Shown piece by piece: positions 17,790 to 27,110 of a stretch of 64,000 nt of DNA. The first letter of the stretch is position 1. Each line of letters starts with the position of its first letter. The DNA is from an uncultured Prolixibacteraceae bacterium (GTDB lineage Bacteria > Bacteroidota > Bacteroidia > Bacteroidales > Prolixibacteraceae): the NCBI GenBank assembly GCA_937915865.1, contig CALGIG010000111.1, positions 31,907-95,906 on the forward strand, in the 5' to 3' direction. The position numbers and the translations under genes were made by a program. Under the pieces are notes generated by a model. That model did no database searches and was not told the origin of the DNA. It worked only from the letters and a program-made list of their open reading frames with translations.

Positions 17790-18416
17790 TTACCGCATTA
17801 ATGAGTCTTCAAAATTCATTCGGTTCAGAATCGATCGTCCCAGTGTAACCTCATCAGTGTATTCAAGTTCGTCGCCAATAGAAACACCCCTTGCAAGGGT
17901 CGATATTTTAAGGTCGTAGTTTTTCAGTTTCTTATAAATAAAAAAGTTTGTGGTGTCGCCCTCCATTGTTGTGCTTAAGGCAAGAATTATCTCGTCGGTG
18001 TTTCCTTCTTCAACACGTTTAACAAGCGATTCAATTTCCAGGTCAGAAGGTCCGATACCATCCATGGGCGAAATGATTCCACCCAAAACATGATATAACC
18101 CTTTGAATTGCTGAGTGTTTTCAATCGACATTACATCTTTAATGTTTTCGACAACGCATATAATTGCAGGATTTCTCGATGAATTTGCGCAGATACTACA
18201 AATATCTGTATCTGAAATGTTATGACAAACTTTACAGTGTTTAATTTCATTTCGGAGTTGGACGAGGCTGTTTGCAAAAATTTCTACTTCCTGCTCATCT
18301 TGTTTGAGCAAATGCAAAACAAGACGAAGAGCTGATTTTCGTCCGATGCCCGGAAGTTTTGCAAATTCATTTACTGCATTTTCAAGAAGTCGAGAAGGAA
18401 ACCGGTCGATATACAT
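17790..18416 (-). CDS. recR: Recombination mediator RecR
   Basis: A 208-residue RecFOR-pathway protein that loads RecA at gaps. It has the helix-hairpin-helix LPGIGRKSALRL (residues 21-32), a four-cysteine zinc finger (Cys61, Cys64, Cys73, Cys76) and a Toprim domain (AIICVVENIKDVMSIE, then LGGIISPMDGIGPSDL). The C-terminal Walker-B-like region TLARGVSIGDELEYTDEVTLGRSI is normal. Its stop codon directly abuts the first possible start of the GT2 fusion gene, and the recR-GT2-GNAT run looks like one operon. Confidence 0.96.
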   Translation of the reverse strand: MYIDRFPSRLLENAVNEFAKLPGIGRKSALRLVLHLLKQDEQEVEIFANSLVQLRNEIKHCKVCHNISDTDICSICANSSRNPAIICVVENIKDVMSIENTQQFKGLYHVLGGIISPMDGIGPSDLEIESLVKRVEEGNTDEIILALSTTMEGDTTNFFIYKKLKNYDLKISTLARGVSIGDELEYTDEVTLGRSILNRMNFEDSLMR

Positions 18417-18489
18417 AGATCGAATTTTTTACAGCCCAAATTTAATCAGCGATTTTGAAAATTCGGAACTCGTGTATTTTTTTACTGAC

Positions 18490-21087
18490 TTATTTCATCA
18501 GGTATTTGGCTACAGTGGAAAGTACATCATCCATACGTATTGGTTTTACCAATACTTCGTTGCAGCCCGATTCGAGGCATTTTTGTTTGTCTTCGGCCAT
18601 GGCATAGGCTGTTTGAGCAATAATTGGTAAATCATGGTTGCTTTTTCGTATTTGTTGCGTAGCATCATAACCATTGATTTCAGGAAGTTGTATATCCATT
18701 AAGATAAGATCAATCTTCGAAGTTTGATAAAGCTTCAATACGTCTATGCCATCTTTGGCCCAAACGATGTTTGCTCCTGCTTTATGTAAGATGCTGTATA
18801 AATACTCATAATTATTTGGAGTATCTTCAGCAATCATGATTGTAAAATCTTTAAAATTATACAGTGGCGATTGGGATGGTTTGGAATTGGCTGTTTTGAC
18901 CATCGGAATTTTTATTTTATCGTATGGAATGGTTAGCAGGAATGTACTGCCTTCTTCTTCAATTGATTGTACAGTAATGTCGCCACCAAGTAAAATGGCC
19001 AGGTCTTTGCATATCGATAAGCCAAGTCCTGATCCGGAATGGTCGTATTTGCTATTATTTTCGGATTGAGTGAAGCGTTTAAATATGTTTTTCATTTCAG
19101 AAGGTGAAATACCTTTTCCTGTATCCGATACATAAAATTGAATTTTACTTTCACTTATTATTTGGTACCCAATTTCTATGTGCCCGCGTTCGGTGTGCCG
19201 TAAGGCGTTGATGAATAGATTGTTGATTATTTGTTTTAATCGGTGTGTATCGGTGAAAATTACATTGTGGTGTGCCTCTGTTGGGATATGAAATATCAGG
19301 TTGAGATTCGTTTTATCTCTTCGTTTCAGAAAGTTATTGTAGGTAAGTTCTAATTCAGTAAAAAGTTCATTAAGCGCACAAGCTTCTTTTCTAAGTTTTA
19401 GTTCGTTAGCTTCAATTTTCGAAATGTCAATAATATCGTCAATAAGGCGAAGTAAGGATTGACTGTTTTCTTCAATAATCTCCGAATACTTTTTTCTTTT
19501 TTGTTGAGAGAGGTTTTCATTTTTCAAAAGTTCGGTGAAACCAATAATCGAATTTATAGGAGTACGAATTTCATGACTCATGTTGGCAATAAAATTATTT
19601 TTGTAATTGTTTGCCAGTTCTGCGTCTTGCTTGGCTTTTTTAAGGTCTTTTTCAATTTTTTTCAGGTAAGATATATTTTCAGCAATCTTAACGTAATGGG
19701 TTATAGTCCCAAAAGCATTTTTAATTGGTGAGATACTGGCTAGTTCCCAAAAGAATTCTCCGGTTTTCTTCCGGTTTTTAAATTCGCCTTGCCATTCGTT
19801 TCCTGAGCTTATAGTCTTCCAGAGTTTTTCATAAAATGCCTGGGATTGAAATCCTGATTTCAAAATGCTGGGTTTTTTTCCTAGTATCTCCTGGTCTCTC
19901 CACCCGGTTATTTTGCAAAATGCAGGATTGAAAAATTCAATATACCCGTTTTTATCAGTAATAAGAACCGATATTGGGCTTTGCATAATGGCCTGATAAA
20001 GCTTTTTAAATTCATTTTCCGATTTCTTTTCTTCTGTAATATCACGATGTGTTCCAAGCATGCGTATAATTTGTCCGTTCTCATCTCTCATCGCCGTTGC
20101 CCGGCTCCTTATCCAAATGTAGTAACCGTTTTTATGCTTCATTCTGAATTCTGCTTCATAGATTCTTCGGTCACTTTTCATGAAATTATCGATAAATAAA
20201 ATCATTCTGTCCTTATCTTCAGGATGTAGAAGATTTTCCCAAACCAGAATATTATCCTGAATCTCGTCAGGATAATACCCAAGTATAGCTTTCCATTTCT
20301 TTGAATAAAAAGTTTTCCCTGTTAGTACAAAAAAATCCCAAACTCCAAGATCGGCAGCTTCCATGGCCATTTCGTAGCGTTTTTCGCTTTCAATTAGTTT
20401 CGCTTCAATGTCTTTTTGTTCGTTAATGTTCCGAAGTATGAGTAAAACAGTTTGAGCGTTTTCGGTAGAACTAGCTTCAAATGCGGTGGATAATTTCCAC
20501 CAGTTATGAGATTCGTTTTTTGGAATAACAAGTTCTGCCGATTTCCTTTCATGATTATGGAATGTGGATAGTACTAGTTTGGAAATGTACTCTGAATTAT
20601 CCCCAAAAAGCTGGCTCTCATTTATTGTTTTGAGCAATATGTTGGTCGAATTGTATGCAAATGCTTTGTTAAAATTTCCTGACACATAAACGATTTGCAA
20701 ATTACGGTCAACCCTGATAAGTATTTCATTAAGTTTTTCAGGAAGGGTTTTTTCCACTATCTTTTGAGATTGGGAAAACTCCTGAAAACTCAGGATTGTA
20801 TTTCCTGAATTTAGTGGTGTAATAGAAAGAATCAGTTGACTTTTTTTTCGGTTAAACACCAAATTGTGAATAGATTTTGACTTTAACGCTGTTAGCACCT
20901 CTTCTTCGAAAAATTGTCTAATCTTATTTTTTAATTTTTCGATTAATTCGCTTATATGTTGGTTTTTATCGAGTTGCTCTTTTCTTAATATCAGGTTTAC
21001 TTGACCCGAAAATTCTTCTATTTCCAGGTTTTTGTTAAGTATTATATATCCTGAAAGTGATTGCGTTGCATCAAAAAAAAGAAACAT
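18490..21087 (-). CDS. Hybrid PAS sensor histidine kinase with C-terminal receiver
   Basis: An 865-residue soluble hybrid kinase with no membrane helix. Order: an N-terminal PAS-like region, a second PAS, a PAS+PAC around 235-355 (GVWDFFVLTGKTFYSKKWKAI, ending TEEKKSENEFK), and a further PAS+PAC around 360-475 (SPISVLITDKNGYIEFFNPAF). Then comes HisKA with FIANMSHEIRTPINSIIGF (His505), HATPase_c with DTGKGISP and GSGLGLSICK, and a receiver domain with LILMDIQLPEING (Asp798). The receiver lacks an output domain, so the phosphate probably passes to an Hpt protein encoded elsewhere. It is an orphan with no regulator beside it. The cytoplasmic PAS array suggests redox or ligand sensing. Confidence 0.93.
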   Translation of the reverse strand: MFLFFDATQSLSGYIILNKNLEIEEFSGQVNLILRKEQLDKNQHISELIEKLKNKIRQFFEEEVLTALKSKSIHNLVFNRKKSQLILSITPLNSGNTILSFQEFSQSQKIVEKTLPEKLNEILIRVDRNLQIVYVSGNFNKAFAYNSTNILLKTINESQLFGDNSEYISKLVLSTFHNHERKSAELVIPKNESHNWWKLSTAFEASSTENAQTVLLILRNINEQKDIEAKLIESEKRYEMAMEAADLGVWDFFVLTGKTFYSKKWKAILGYYPDEIQDNILVWENLLHPEDKDRMILFIDNFMKSDRRIYEAEFRMKHKNGYYIWIRSRATAMRDENGQIIRMLGTHRDITEEKKSENEFKKLYQAIMQSPISVLITDKNGYIEFFNPAFCKITGWRDQEILGKKPSILKSGFQSQAFYEKLWKTISSGNEWQGEFKNRKKTGEFFWELASISPIKNAFGTITHYVKIAENISYLKKIEKDLKKAKQDAELANNYKNNFIANMSHEIRTPINSIIGFTELLKNENLSQQKRKKYSEIIEENSQSLLRLIDDIIDISKIEANELKLRKEACALNELFTELELTYNNFLKRRDKTNLNLIFHIPTEAHHNVIFTDTHRLKQIINNLFINALRHTERGHIEIGYQIISESKIQFYVSDTGKGISPSEMKNIFKRFTQSENNSKYDHSGSGLGLSICKDLAILLGGDITVQSIEEEGSTFLLTIPYDKIKIPMVKTANSKPSQSPLYNFKDFTIMIAEDTPNNYEYLYSILHKAGANIVWAKDGIDVLKLYQTSKIDLILMDIQLPEINGYDATQQIRKSNHDLPIIAQTAYAMAEDKQKCLESGCNEVLVKPIRMDDVLSTVAKYLMK

Positions 21088-21224
21088 GGCCTAGATTTTT
21101 ACTACTTTAAATTTAAAAAAAATAATACCTTAAAACATAATAGTTTGATATTTTTCTGTTAAAGGAAATCAAAGTACTAAAACATCCATAGGTTGCTTAT
21201 TTCAACTTACTTTAAAATGACCTG

Positions 21225-22847
21225 TTAATAGAGAAACCGTTTTATTTTTTGAGTTGGAGTTTTTTCAAACGGAATTGGCTGTAATACAATTTTTTGAATT
21301 TGAGAGAACTTGTTAAGTTCGATATTAACTTTTGCCTGTATTTCTTTCAAAATTTCTTCGGTTTTCTCGTTCAGGTAAGATACCGCTTCTGATTTCATAA
21401 ACTGATATTTCTTCTCAAGTTCTTCCATGTTAAGATGTACCATGGCTACCAGCCTACCCTTTTTTTCAATCACCAACGATTCAACAACATATTCCATCCG
21501 GTTGATCAGCGATTCTATTTCTTCAGGATAGATATTTTCACCACTCGATCCAATAATCATATTTTTTAAGCGGCCTTTGATGTAAAGGTTCCCATCTTTA
21601 TCAAAACATCCCAAATCACCAGTTTTGAGCCATCCATCGGAAGTAAACGCATTTTGGGTTAGTTCTGGCTCTTTGTAGTAGCCAAGCATTACATTCTCTC
21701 CTTTACCTTGTATTTCGCCAAGCCCGGTTGCCGGATCAGCATGGGCAATTCTAATTTTAACTCCTTCCACGGGATGCCCTGTTGATAAAAATCGTGTTTT
21801 CCCTACTCCGGCCCCTGCCAGTAAGGGAGACGATTCGGTCATTCCATAACCAATAGCCAACGGGAAACCACCTTCCATGAGGAACCGTTCTACATTGTTG
21901 TCGAGTTTGGCACCACCAACTCCAAAAAATTTCAATTCGCCACCAAATGTACTTAATAATTTTTTTGAAGCCGATTTGTGTATTAGTTTCCTCCCCACAG
22001 AGGTTTTATACAAATTTCTGGTAACAAATTTTTTGTTGATTTCTGAAAGAATTTTTGATTTGTAAATTTTTTCAATAATCAGAGGAACAACAAGCATTAT
22101 TGTTGGTTTAACTTGTTGTAAGGCTGTGAGTAATATTGATGCAACCGGTGGTTTTCGCAGATAATAGATCGTTGCGCCATATTTTACAGGCATAATCAAT
22201 CCAAGTGTATTTTCGAAAGTATGAGATAACGGTAGAACTGACAAAAACCTGTCTCCAGGGACAATTTCCTGGATAATAAAACTTTGCTGTGCTGTCCATA
22301 CAATGTTTTTGTGCGATAGCATAACTCCTTTCGACTTGCCTGTTGTGCCCGAAGTATAAATAATAGAACAAATATCGTTTTCTTTAATATCTTCATACTC
22401 AAAATCTGCTACAGCAATATGTTGTTTCGCCAGAGAATTCGCCAATTCAAAATTTTCAATATGAATCGTCGGTATTTGAATATCCTGATCTAATTTCTGG
22501 CGGAGTGTTTCTGAAACGAAAATGGCTGATACTTCGGCGTGTTCAAGGATGTTTTTGATTTCGGTTGGATGAAAATCCGGGAGAATTGGCACTACAACTG
22601 CTCCAATAATGGTGGTCGCAAAAAAAGCTATTCCCCATTGGGGCATATTTAAACTCAGAATGGCTACTTTATCACCTTTTTTTATTTTTATTGCCTGAAG
22701 CTGCAATGCAACTTTCTTTACTTCTAATTCAAGTTGACCATAAGTGAGATTTCCCTCACCAACAAATACCAGCGATTGATAATCTGCAAAATCTTTAAAA
22801 CTAGCCTGCAACATAGCAGGAATCGTTAATACCTCTAATCTCTTCAT
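21225..22847 (-). CDS. AMP-forming long-chain fatty acid-CoA ligase
   Basis: A 540-residue ANL-superfamily enzyme. Motifs: IIYTSGTTGKSKGVMLSHKN (P-loop-like A3, about 165-184), the A5 block IGYGMTESSPLL, the adenylate-binding GWLKTGDLGCFD, and the hinge IKGRLKNMIIGSSGENIYPEEIE. This pattern fits FadD/long-chain acyl-CoA synthetases, which activate fatty acids with ATP and CoA. The C-terminus ends TPTQKIKRFLY with the conserved lysine. It stands alone behind its own promoter-like sequence. Chain-length preference cannot be read. Confidence 0.92.
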   Translation of the reverse strand: MKRLEVLTIPAMLQASFKDFADYQSLVFVGEGNLTYGQLELEVKKVALQLQAIKIKKGDKVAILSLNMPQWGIAFFATTIIGAVVVPILPDFHPTEIKNILEHAEVSAIFVSETLRQKLDQDIQIPTIHIENFELANSLAKQHIAVADFEYEDIKENDICSIIYTSGTTGKSKGVMLSHKNIVWTAQQSFIIQEIVPGDRFLSVLPLSHTFENTLGLIMPVKYGATIYYLRKPPVASILLTALQQVKPTIMLVVPLIIEKIYKSKILSEINKKFVTRNLYKTSVGRKLIHKSASKKLLSTFGGELKFFGVGGAKLDNNVERFLMEGGFPLAIGYGMTESSPLLAGAGVGKTRFLSTGHPVEGVKIRIAHADPATGLGEIQGKGENVMLGYYKEPELTQNAFTSDGWLKTGDLGCFDKDGNLYIKGRLKNMIIGSSGENIYPEEIESLINRMEYVVESLVIEKKGRLVAMVHLNMEELEKKYQFMKSEAVSYLNEKTEEILKEIQAKVNIELNKFSQIQKIVLQPIPFEKTPTQKIKRFLY

Positions 22848-22888
22848 CCTGAGTTTTTAAATTGCTGACATCCAAACAAATTTTGTTT

Positions 22889-22896
22889 CAAAAGTA
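22889..22896 (-). promoter_or_regulatory. Promoter -7 box of acyl-CoA ligase gene
   Basis: Minus strand reads TACTTTTG, 41 bases before the ATG. A TTG lies 20 bases farther upstream (22917-22919), matching the Bacteroidota -33/-7 spacing. Confidence 0.5.
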
Positions 22897-23106
22897 TTAA
22901 AATGTTCTTTACAACATCAATTGATTAACACTTATTAGTATTATTCAGTAGGAAAATAGCCTGGTTTTAGCTGTCGGTTTTGAATTCTGGAATTATTTCG
23001 TCGGAGTTTTTGGTGATTCTCCGGAATATAGTTTGTTCCTTTATAAATATTAGTTTTTTATCTTAAAATCTGCGCATTAGCATTTCCCTCTTTTTTGAGT
23101 GTCTCA

Positions 23107-23173
23107 ACGAAATGGAATAGCCATTTCGTTATTTTAGGTTTGGATGAGCTTTTGCTCTTATGGCTATTCCATT
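23107..23173. repeat. Nested palindromic repeat, copy 1
   Basis: The outer perfect 13-bp inverted repeat is ATGGAATAGCCAT (23112-23124) with ATGGCTATTCCAT (23160-23172). Overlapping it, AACGAAATGG (23107-23116) pairs with CCATTTCGTT (23121-23130) across four bases, and GAGCTTTTGCTC forms a third hairpin inside. A related copy lies in opposite orientation at 60276-60366, where 24 of 25 bases match over the AATAGCCATAAGAGCAAA..GCTCAT arm. Confidence 0.85.
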
Positions 23174-23254
23174 TTATTTGTTTTGTCAACAATACTTTAA
23201 TGTAAATTGTGAAATAAATTGACTGTTTTATTCTTCAAACGCTTTTTGTTGATG

Positions 23255-23262
23255 TAACTTTG
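23255..23262 (+). promoter_or_regulatory. Bacteroidota -7 box for HD-domain gene
   Basis: TAACTTTG lies only seven bases before the ATG at 23270, implying a very short or absent 5' leader. No matching -33 element is obvious. Confidence 0.4.
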
Positions 23263-23269
23263 AGACTAA

Positions 23270-23929
23270 ATGAATGAAGAAGAAATCATAAAGAAAACGA
23301 CCCATTACATCGAAAGTGTTTTTCGATTGGAAGGTAGCGGTCATGATTGGTTTCACGTCGTCAGGGTTCGCAATATGGCATTAAGAATCGGAAAGCTTGA
23401 AGTTTGCGATTTGTTTGTTGTTGAAATGGCAGCTTTGCTTCATGATTTGGATGATTGGAAATTAATTGATTCGAATGCAAATAATGGGGATAAAGGGAAT
23501 AAAGCAGAAAATTGGTTAAAGCGGAACAGCATTCCTGTAAATATTTCTGACCATATATTAAGCGTTGTTGATGAAGTTTCGTTTAAAGGTGCTGGGATTG
23601 CAACGCCGGTAAGTACAAAAGAATCGGCAATTGTGCAGGACGCCGACAGGCTCGACGCTATTGGTGCTATTGGTATAGCCCGTACTTTTTCTTATGGTGG
23701 ATACAAAAACCGTTTGATTTATGATCCCTCGGTATTACCTGTTTCTCACCATAGTTTTGAGGAATATAAAAGTAATAATGCTCCAACAATCAATCATTTT
23801 TACGAAAAATTATTGTTGCTGAAAGATAGAATGAATACCGAAACAGCTAAAAATATTGCGGAAAAAAGACATAAATTTATGGCAGGCTATTTAGACCAGT
23901 TTTTTGATGAGTGGGAAGCCATAAAATAA
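23270..23929 (+). CDS. HD domain-containing phosphohydrolase
   Basis: A 219-residue metal-dependent hydrolase of the HD superfamily, YedJ/YpgQ-like branch. The metal ligands are visible: His25/His29 in GHDWFHVVRV, the HD pair at 58-59 in ALLHDLDDWK, and the distal Asp in QDADRLDAIGAIGIAR (about 126). Relatives hydrolyse nucleotides or other phosphate esters; the substrate here is unknown. Full length for the family. The VOC gene follows 26 bases downstream on the same strand and is probably co-transcribed. Confidence 0.93.
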   Translation: MNEEEIIKKTTHYIESVFRLEGSGHDWFHVVRVRNMALRIGKLEVCDLFVVEMAALLHDLDDWKLIDSNANNGDKGNKAENWLKRNSIPVNISDHILSVVDEVSFKGAGIATPVSTKESAIVQDADRLDAIGAIGIARTFSYGGYKNRLIYDPSVLPVSHHSFEEYKSNNAPTINHFYEKLLLLKDRMNTETAKNIAEKRHKFMAGYLDQFFDEWEAIK

Positions 23930-23955
23930 AAAAAACTTCAAAAAACATTTAAGCT

Positions 23956-24345
23956 ATGAAAATTGAACATATTGCAATTTGGACAAGAGATTTGGAAGGC
24001 ATGCGTAATTTTTATACGCATTACTTTAGCGCCATGTCGGGATCGGCTTATTTCAACCATTCTAAAGAATTTCGTTCATATTTTTTGACATTTGAAAGTA
24101 GCGCCAGGCTCGAATTGATGGAAATGCCTACTGTTGTTAACAGTAAAAATGATTACAGGAAACATTATATTGGCATGGCTCACCTGGCATTTAAAGTTGG
24201 ATCGCGTGAACGTGTCGATCAGATTACTGAAATGTTACATCAGGATGGATTTGAAGTCATCAGTTGGGGACGAATGACTGGTGACGGATATTATGAAAGT
24301 GCTGTCTTTGATCCTGAAAAGAATCGGGTTGAAATTATGGCATAA
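23956..24345 (+). CDS. VOC family protein (glyoxalase/bleomycin-resistance fold)
   Basis: A 129-residue vicinal-oxygen-chelate protein. It begins KIEHIAIWTRDLEGMRNFYTHYFS and ends YYESAVFDPEKNRVEIMA, with paired beta-alpha-beta modules. Candidate metal ligands are His5, the Glu in ARLELMEMP, His in GMAHLAFKV and the terminal Glu of RVEIM. Members include glyoxalases, dioxygenases and antibiotic-binding proteins, so the reaction cannot be named. Likely in one unit with the HD hydrolase gene. Confidence 0.9.
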   Translation: MKIEHIAIWTRDLEGMRNFYTHYFSAMSGSAYFNHSKEFRSYFLTFESSARLELMEMPTVVNSKNDYRKHYIGMAHLAFKVGSRERVDQITEMLHQDGFEVISWGRMTGDGYYESAVFDPEKNRVEIMA

Positions 24346-24367
24346 CAGGCAATAATGTCATTGGGGG

Positions 24368-24394
24368 TTAGTCGTTAAATTTTCTAATGACTAA
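24368..24394. terminator. Bidirectional terminator-like hairpin
   Basis: TTAGTCGTTA pairs with TAATGACTAA (one mismatch) around a seven-base loop, between the convergent VOC and DUF3109 genes. Confidence 0.5.
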
Positions 24395-24404
24395 TCGCTG
24401 ATGC

Positions 24405-24986
24405 CTATTTACGTTTAGGTCGTTTTTTGTAGTTTTCGGCTGCATATCTGAGCTGTTCGTACCATTCCTCTCCATATTTTCGAATCAATGGTTCCTTTAG
24501 GAAAATGTATAAAGGCAGTTGCTCTTTTAAGCCACATTCCCTGCCTGGTTTGCAAATATCAATTTCCTGGTAATTAACAGCGTCAAAACGTTTGTATTCG
24601 GTTATTCGGATTGGATACAGATGACATGAAACTGGTTTGCGAAAAGATGTTTTTCCCTCCATAAATGCTTTTTCAATAGCACATTTCAGAATGCCACTTT
24701 CTTCAAAAGAAAACACACATTGCCGGTTATTAACCAATGGCGTTACCAAATCGCCATCGAGATCGATAACGGAGAAACCTTGTTTCCGGATTTTTTCCTT
24801 GTTTTTTTCTTCAAGATATGATTCAAATGCAGGGTAAGCTTCCTGCACGGCTTTTACTTCTTCGGGGGTAACTGGTGCTCCAGAGTCACCTTCAACACAG
24901 CAGGCGCCTTTACATCTCTGAACGTCGCAAAGAAATTTTTTATCAATAATATCAAAGCTTACAATAGTACGGCCAATTTCGAGCAT
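24405..24986 (-). CDS. DUF3109 family cysteine-rich protein
   Basis: A 193-residue protein of the DUF3109 family, common in Bacteroidota. It carries cysteine clusters CDVQRCKGACC near the N-terminus, NNRQCVFSFEESGILKCAIEKAF in the middle, SCHLYPIRITEY and CKPGRECG later. The arrangement resembles YkgJ-type putative zinc or iron-sulfur binding proteins. The function is unknown. The frame opens with TTG at 24998, but ATG 24986 (MLEIGRTIV) is the likelier start because the earlier codons lie in the AT-rich repeat upstream. Confidence 0.9.
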   Translation of the reverse strand: MLEIGRTIVSFDIIDKKFLCDVQRCKGACCVEGDSGAPVTPEEVKAVQEAYPAFESYLEEKNKEKIRKQGFSVIDLDGDLVTPLVNNRQCVFSFEESGILKCAIEKAFMEGKTSFRKPVSCHLYPIRITEYKRFDAVNYQEIDICKPGRECGLKEQLPLYIFLKEPLIRKYGEEWYEQLRYAAENYKKRPKRK

Positions 24987-24989
24987 GGG

Positions 24990-25060
24990 GTAAGTCAAAA
25001 GTTTAAAGTCAAAAGTTTAAAGTTTAAAGCAGAACTCAACTTTAAACCTTAAACTTCGAT
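24990..25060. repeat. Short AAGTTTAAAG tandem repeats
   Basis: AGTCAAAAGTTTAAAG occurs twice in tandem, followed by AGTTTAAAG and an inverted ACTTTAAACCTTAAACTT. The region separates DUF3109 and gpmI and may fold into a weak hairpin. No coding potential. Confidence 0.6.
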
Positions 25061-25077
25061 CACTAAACAGCTTTTAT

Positions 25078-26610
25078 TTATTTTTCAATCAAAACTTTAC
25101 CAGTCATTTCCGTTGGAATTTCAAGACCCATAATCGAAAGCAGAGTAGGAGCAACATCGGCTAAAATGCCATTGTTGATTTTTACATTCTTGTTTCCAGA
25201 GATATAAATGCATGGAACTGGATTTAATGAGTGTGCTGTATTGGCCGATCCGTCTTCGTTCACAGCATTGTCTGCATTTCCGTGGTCGGCAATAATGATG
25301 ATTTCGTATCCACCTTTCAAAGCTGCTTCAACTACTGCTTTTACGCACCCATCAACTGCGGTTACTGCTTTCGAAATTGCCTCGTAAACGCCAGTGTGTC
25401 CAACCATGTCGCCATTGGCAAAATTCAGACAAACAAAATCAGCAGTTTGGTTTTCCAATTCAGGAACAATCAGGTCGCGAACAAGTGGTGCCGACATTTC
25501 AGGCTGGAAATCGTAAGTTGGAACCTTAGGCGACGGAGCTAAAAGCCTTTTTTCACCAGGGAATTCTTCTTCGCGGCCACCACTGAAAAAGAAAGTAACA
25601 TGCGCATACTTCTCAGTTTCAGCAATGCGGATTTGTTTTAATCCGGCTTTCGAAACTACTTCTCCCATTGTGTTGGTAAGGTTCTCCTTGTCGAAAATTA
25701 CATGAATCCCTTTGAAATCAGCTTTATAATTGGTCATGGTATACCATTGCAATGGTATGGTTTTCATGCCAAAATCTGGTAAATCCTGCTGTGTGAAAGC
25801 AATAGTTGTTTGCCGCAGGCGGTCGGTACGGAAGTTGAAGCAAATAACTACGTCATTTTCCTGGATGGTTGCTACTGGTTTGCCATTGTCATCGACCATG
25901 ACAATGGGTTTAATAAATTCGTCGGTAACGCCGGCGTCATACGATTCCTTTATCGATTTCAGAATATCGGTTGACGTAGTGCCTTTCCCTTCAGTGTATA
26001 AGTCGTAAGCCAGTTTCAGGCGGTCCCAGTTTTTATCGCGGTCCATGCCATAATAACGGCCAATGAGTGAGGCAAATTTGCCATTTGTTCCTTGTAAAGC
26101 TTTCAGGTCTTCTTCAACAAAACCATAGCCCGACCGAGGATCGGTGTCGCGTCCGTCGGTTAATCCGTGAATGAAAATATTTTCCAGACCGAAATCAGTT
26201 CCAATCTGGCAAAGGGCAACCATGTGTGTACTAAGTGCGTGAACCCCGCCAGGACCAATCAAACCGATTAAATGAACGTTTTTTTTGTTCTCTTTGGCAT
26301 AACTGAAAGCTTTCACAATTTGTGGTTCGTTCCACAAGGTTTTTTCACGTATAGCTTTGGTAATTTTCACCATATCCTGGTACATAACTCGTCCGGCGCC
26401 AATGTTGAGGTGACCAACTTCGGAGTTTCCCATCTGACCATCGGGTAAACCTACATTTTCGCCACTGGTCAAAAGTTGCGAATGCGGATAATTGGCATTC
26501 AGATAATCCATAAATGGGGTTGGAGCTGTTGCAATTACGTCTCTTTCTGAGCCATCGCCAATTCCCCAACCATCAAGTATCATTAATAGTGCTTTTTTAT
26601 ACGTTGCCAT
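25078..26610 (-). CDS. gpmI: 2,3-bisphosphoglycerate-independent phosphoglycerate mutase
   Basis: This 510-residue glycolytic enzyme of the alkaline-phosphatase superfamily interconverts 3- and 2-phosphoglycerate with two Mn ions. The N-terminal metal Asp is in LMILDGWGIGD and the phosphorylated nucleophile is Ser63 in MGNSEVGHLNIG. Further metal and substrate residues lie in HGLTDGRDTDPRSG, YYGMDRDKNWDR, NFRTDRLRQ, ANGDMVGHTG and IADHGNADN. All motifs are intact and the length is normal. Single gene with a promoter-like box upstream. Confidence 0.97.
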   Translation of the reverse strand: MATYKKALLMILDGWGIGDGSERDVIATAPTPFMDYLNANYPHSQLLTSGENVGLPDGQMGNSEVGHLNIGAGRVMYQDMVKITKAIREKTLWNEPQIVKAFSYAKENKKNVHLIGLIGPGGVHALSTHMVALCQIGTDFGLENIFIHGLTDGRDTDPRSGYGFVEEDLKALQGTNGKFASLIGRYYGMDRDKNWDRLKLAYDLYTEGKGTTSTDILKSIKESYDAGVTDEFIKPIVMVDDNGKPVATIQENDVVICFNFRTDRLRQTTIAFTQQDLPDFGMKTIPLQWYTMTNYKADFKGIHVIFDKENLTNTMGEVVSKAGLKQIRIAETEKYAHVTFFFSGGREEEFPGEKRLLAPSPKVPTYDFQPEMSAPLVRDLIVPELENQTADFVCLNFANGDMVGHTGVYEAISKAVTAVDGCVKAVVEAALKGGYEIIIIADHGNADNAVNEDGSANTAHSLNPVPCIYISGNKNVKINNGILADVAPTLLSIMGLEIPTEMTGKVLIEK

Positions 26611-26648
26611 AATTTAGAATCATTTTAAATAGTAAACAAATTTGAAGA

Positions 26649-26656
26649 CAAAAATA
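26649..26656 (-). promoter_or_regulatory. Promoter -7 box of gpmI
   Basis: Minus strand TATTTTTG, 38 bases before the ATG. A TTTG lies 23 bases farther upstream (26680-26683). Confidence 0.45.
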
Positions 26657-27110
26657 TCGTTTTTTCAATTGATTTCATCCAAACTTTCAGGTCGTTTGTG
26701 GTGAATTAACAATTTACTTTCATAGAAGTTGCGTATAAGGAAATGAAAACCAAAGTTTGGATAATAGTCATCTGCTGAAGCACTCCTGGAACATAAATCC
26801 GCTTTTAACTTATTCAGACAGATTTTCATTGTACGAATCTACATCGAAGAACCGATCTTTCCTTGTACAAGCATAGAATAAAAACCTAAGTTGTAAAGTC
26901 GTTGAAACATTTATTATTATCTGGTGTATAAATTCACAATAGTCAGGACATGCCAGACAGGAACAAAAGGAATGGATTTAGTAGGCTCATATATCGTTGT
27001 TTGAAATTTTAAAATCAATATCTGATTGAATCAAAATCTGAATTTTTAGTCTTAAATTAATACAAGAAATAACCCTATTGGTGAAATAGATTGTTTTACG
27101 GTATGGTTCG

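Larger units (their letters stand above)
22848..23269. other. Intergenic region with palindromic element
   Basis: A 422-bp gap between the divergent acyl-CoA ligase and HD-domain genes. It contains one promoter-like box for each gene and a strongly structured element at 23107-23173, described separately. No ORF or RNA gene is supported. Confidence 0.7.

Noticed and set aside
22848..23269. Riboswitch upstream of the HD gene
   Set aside because: The structured element is a repeat also present at 60.3 kb, and the -7 box near the ATG leaves almost no leader RNA.
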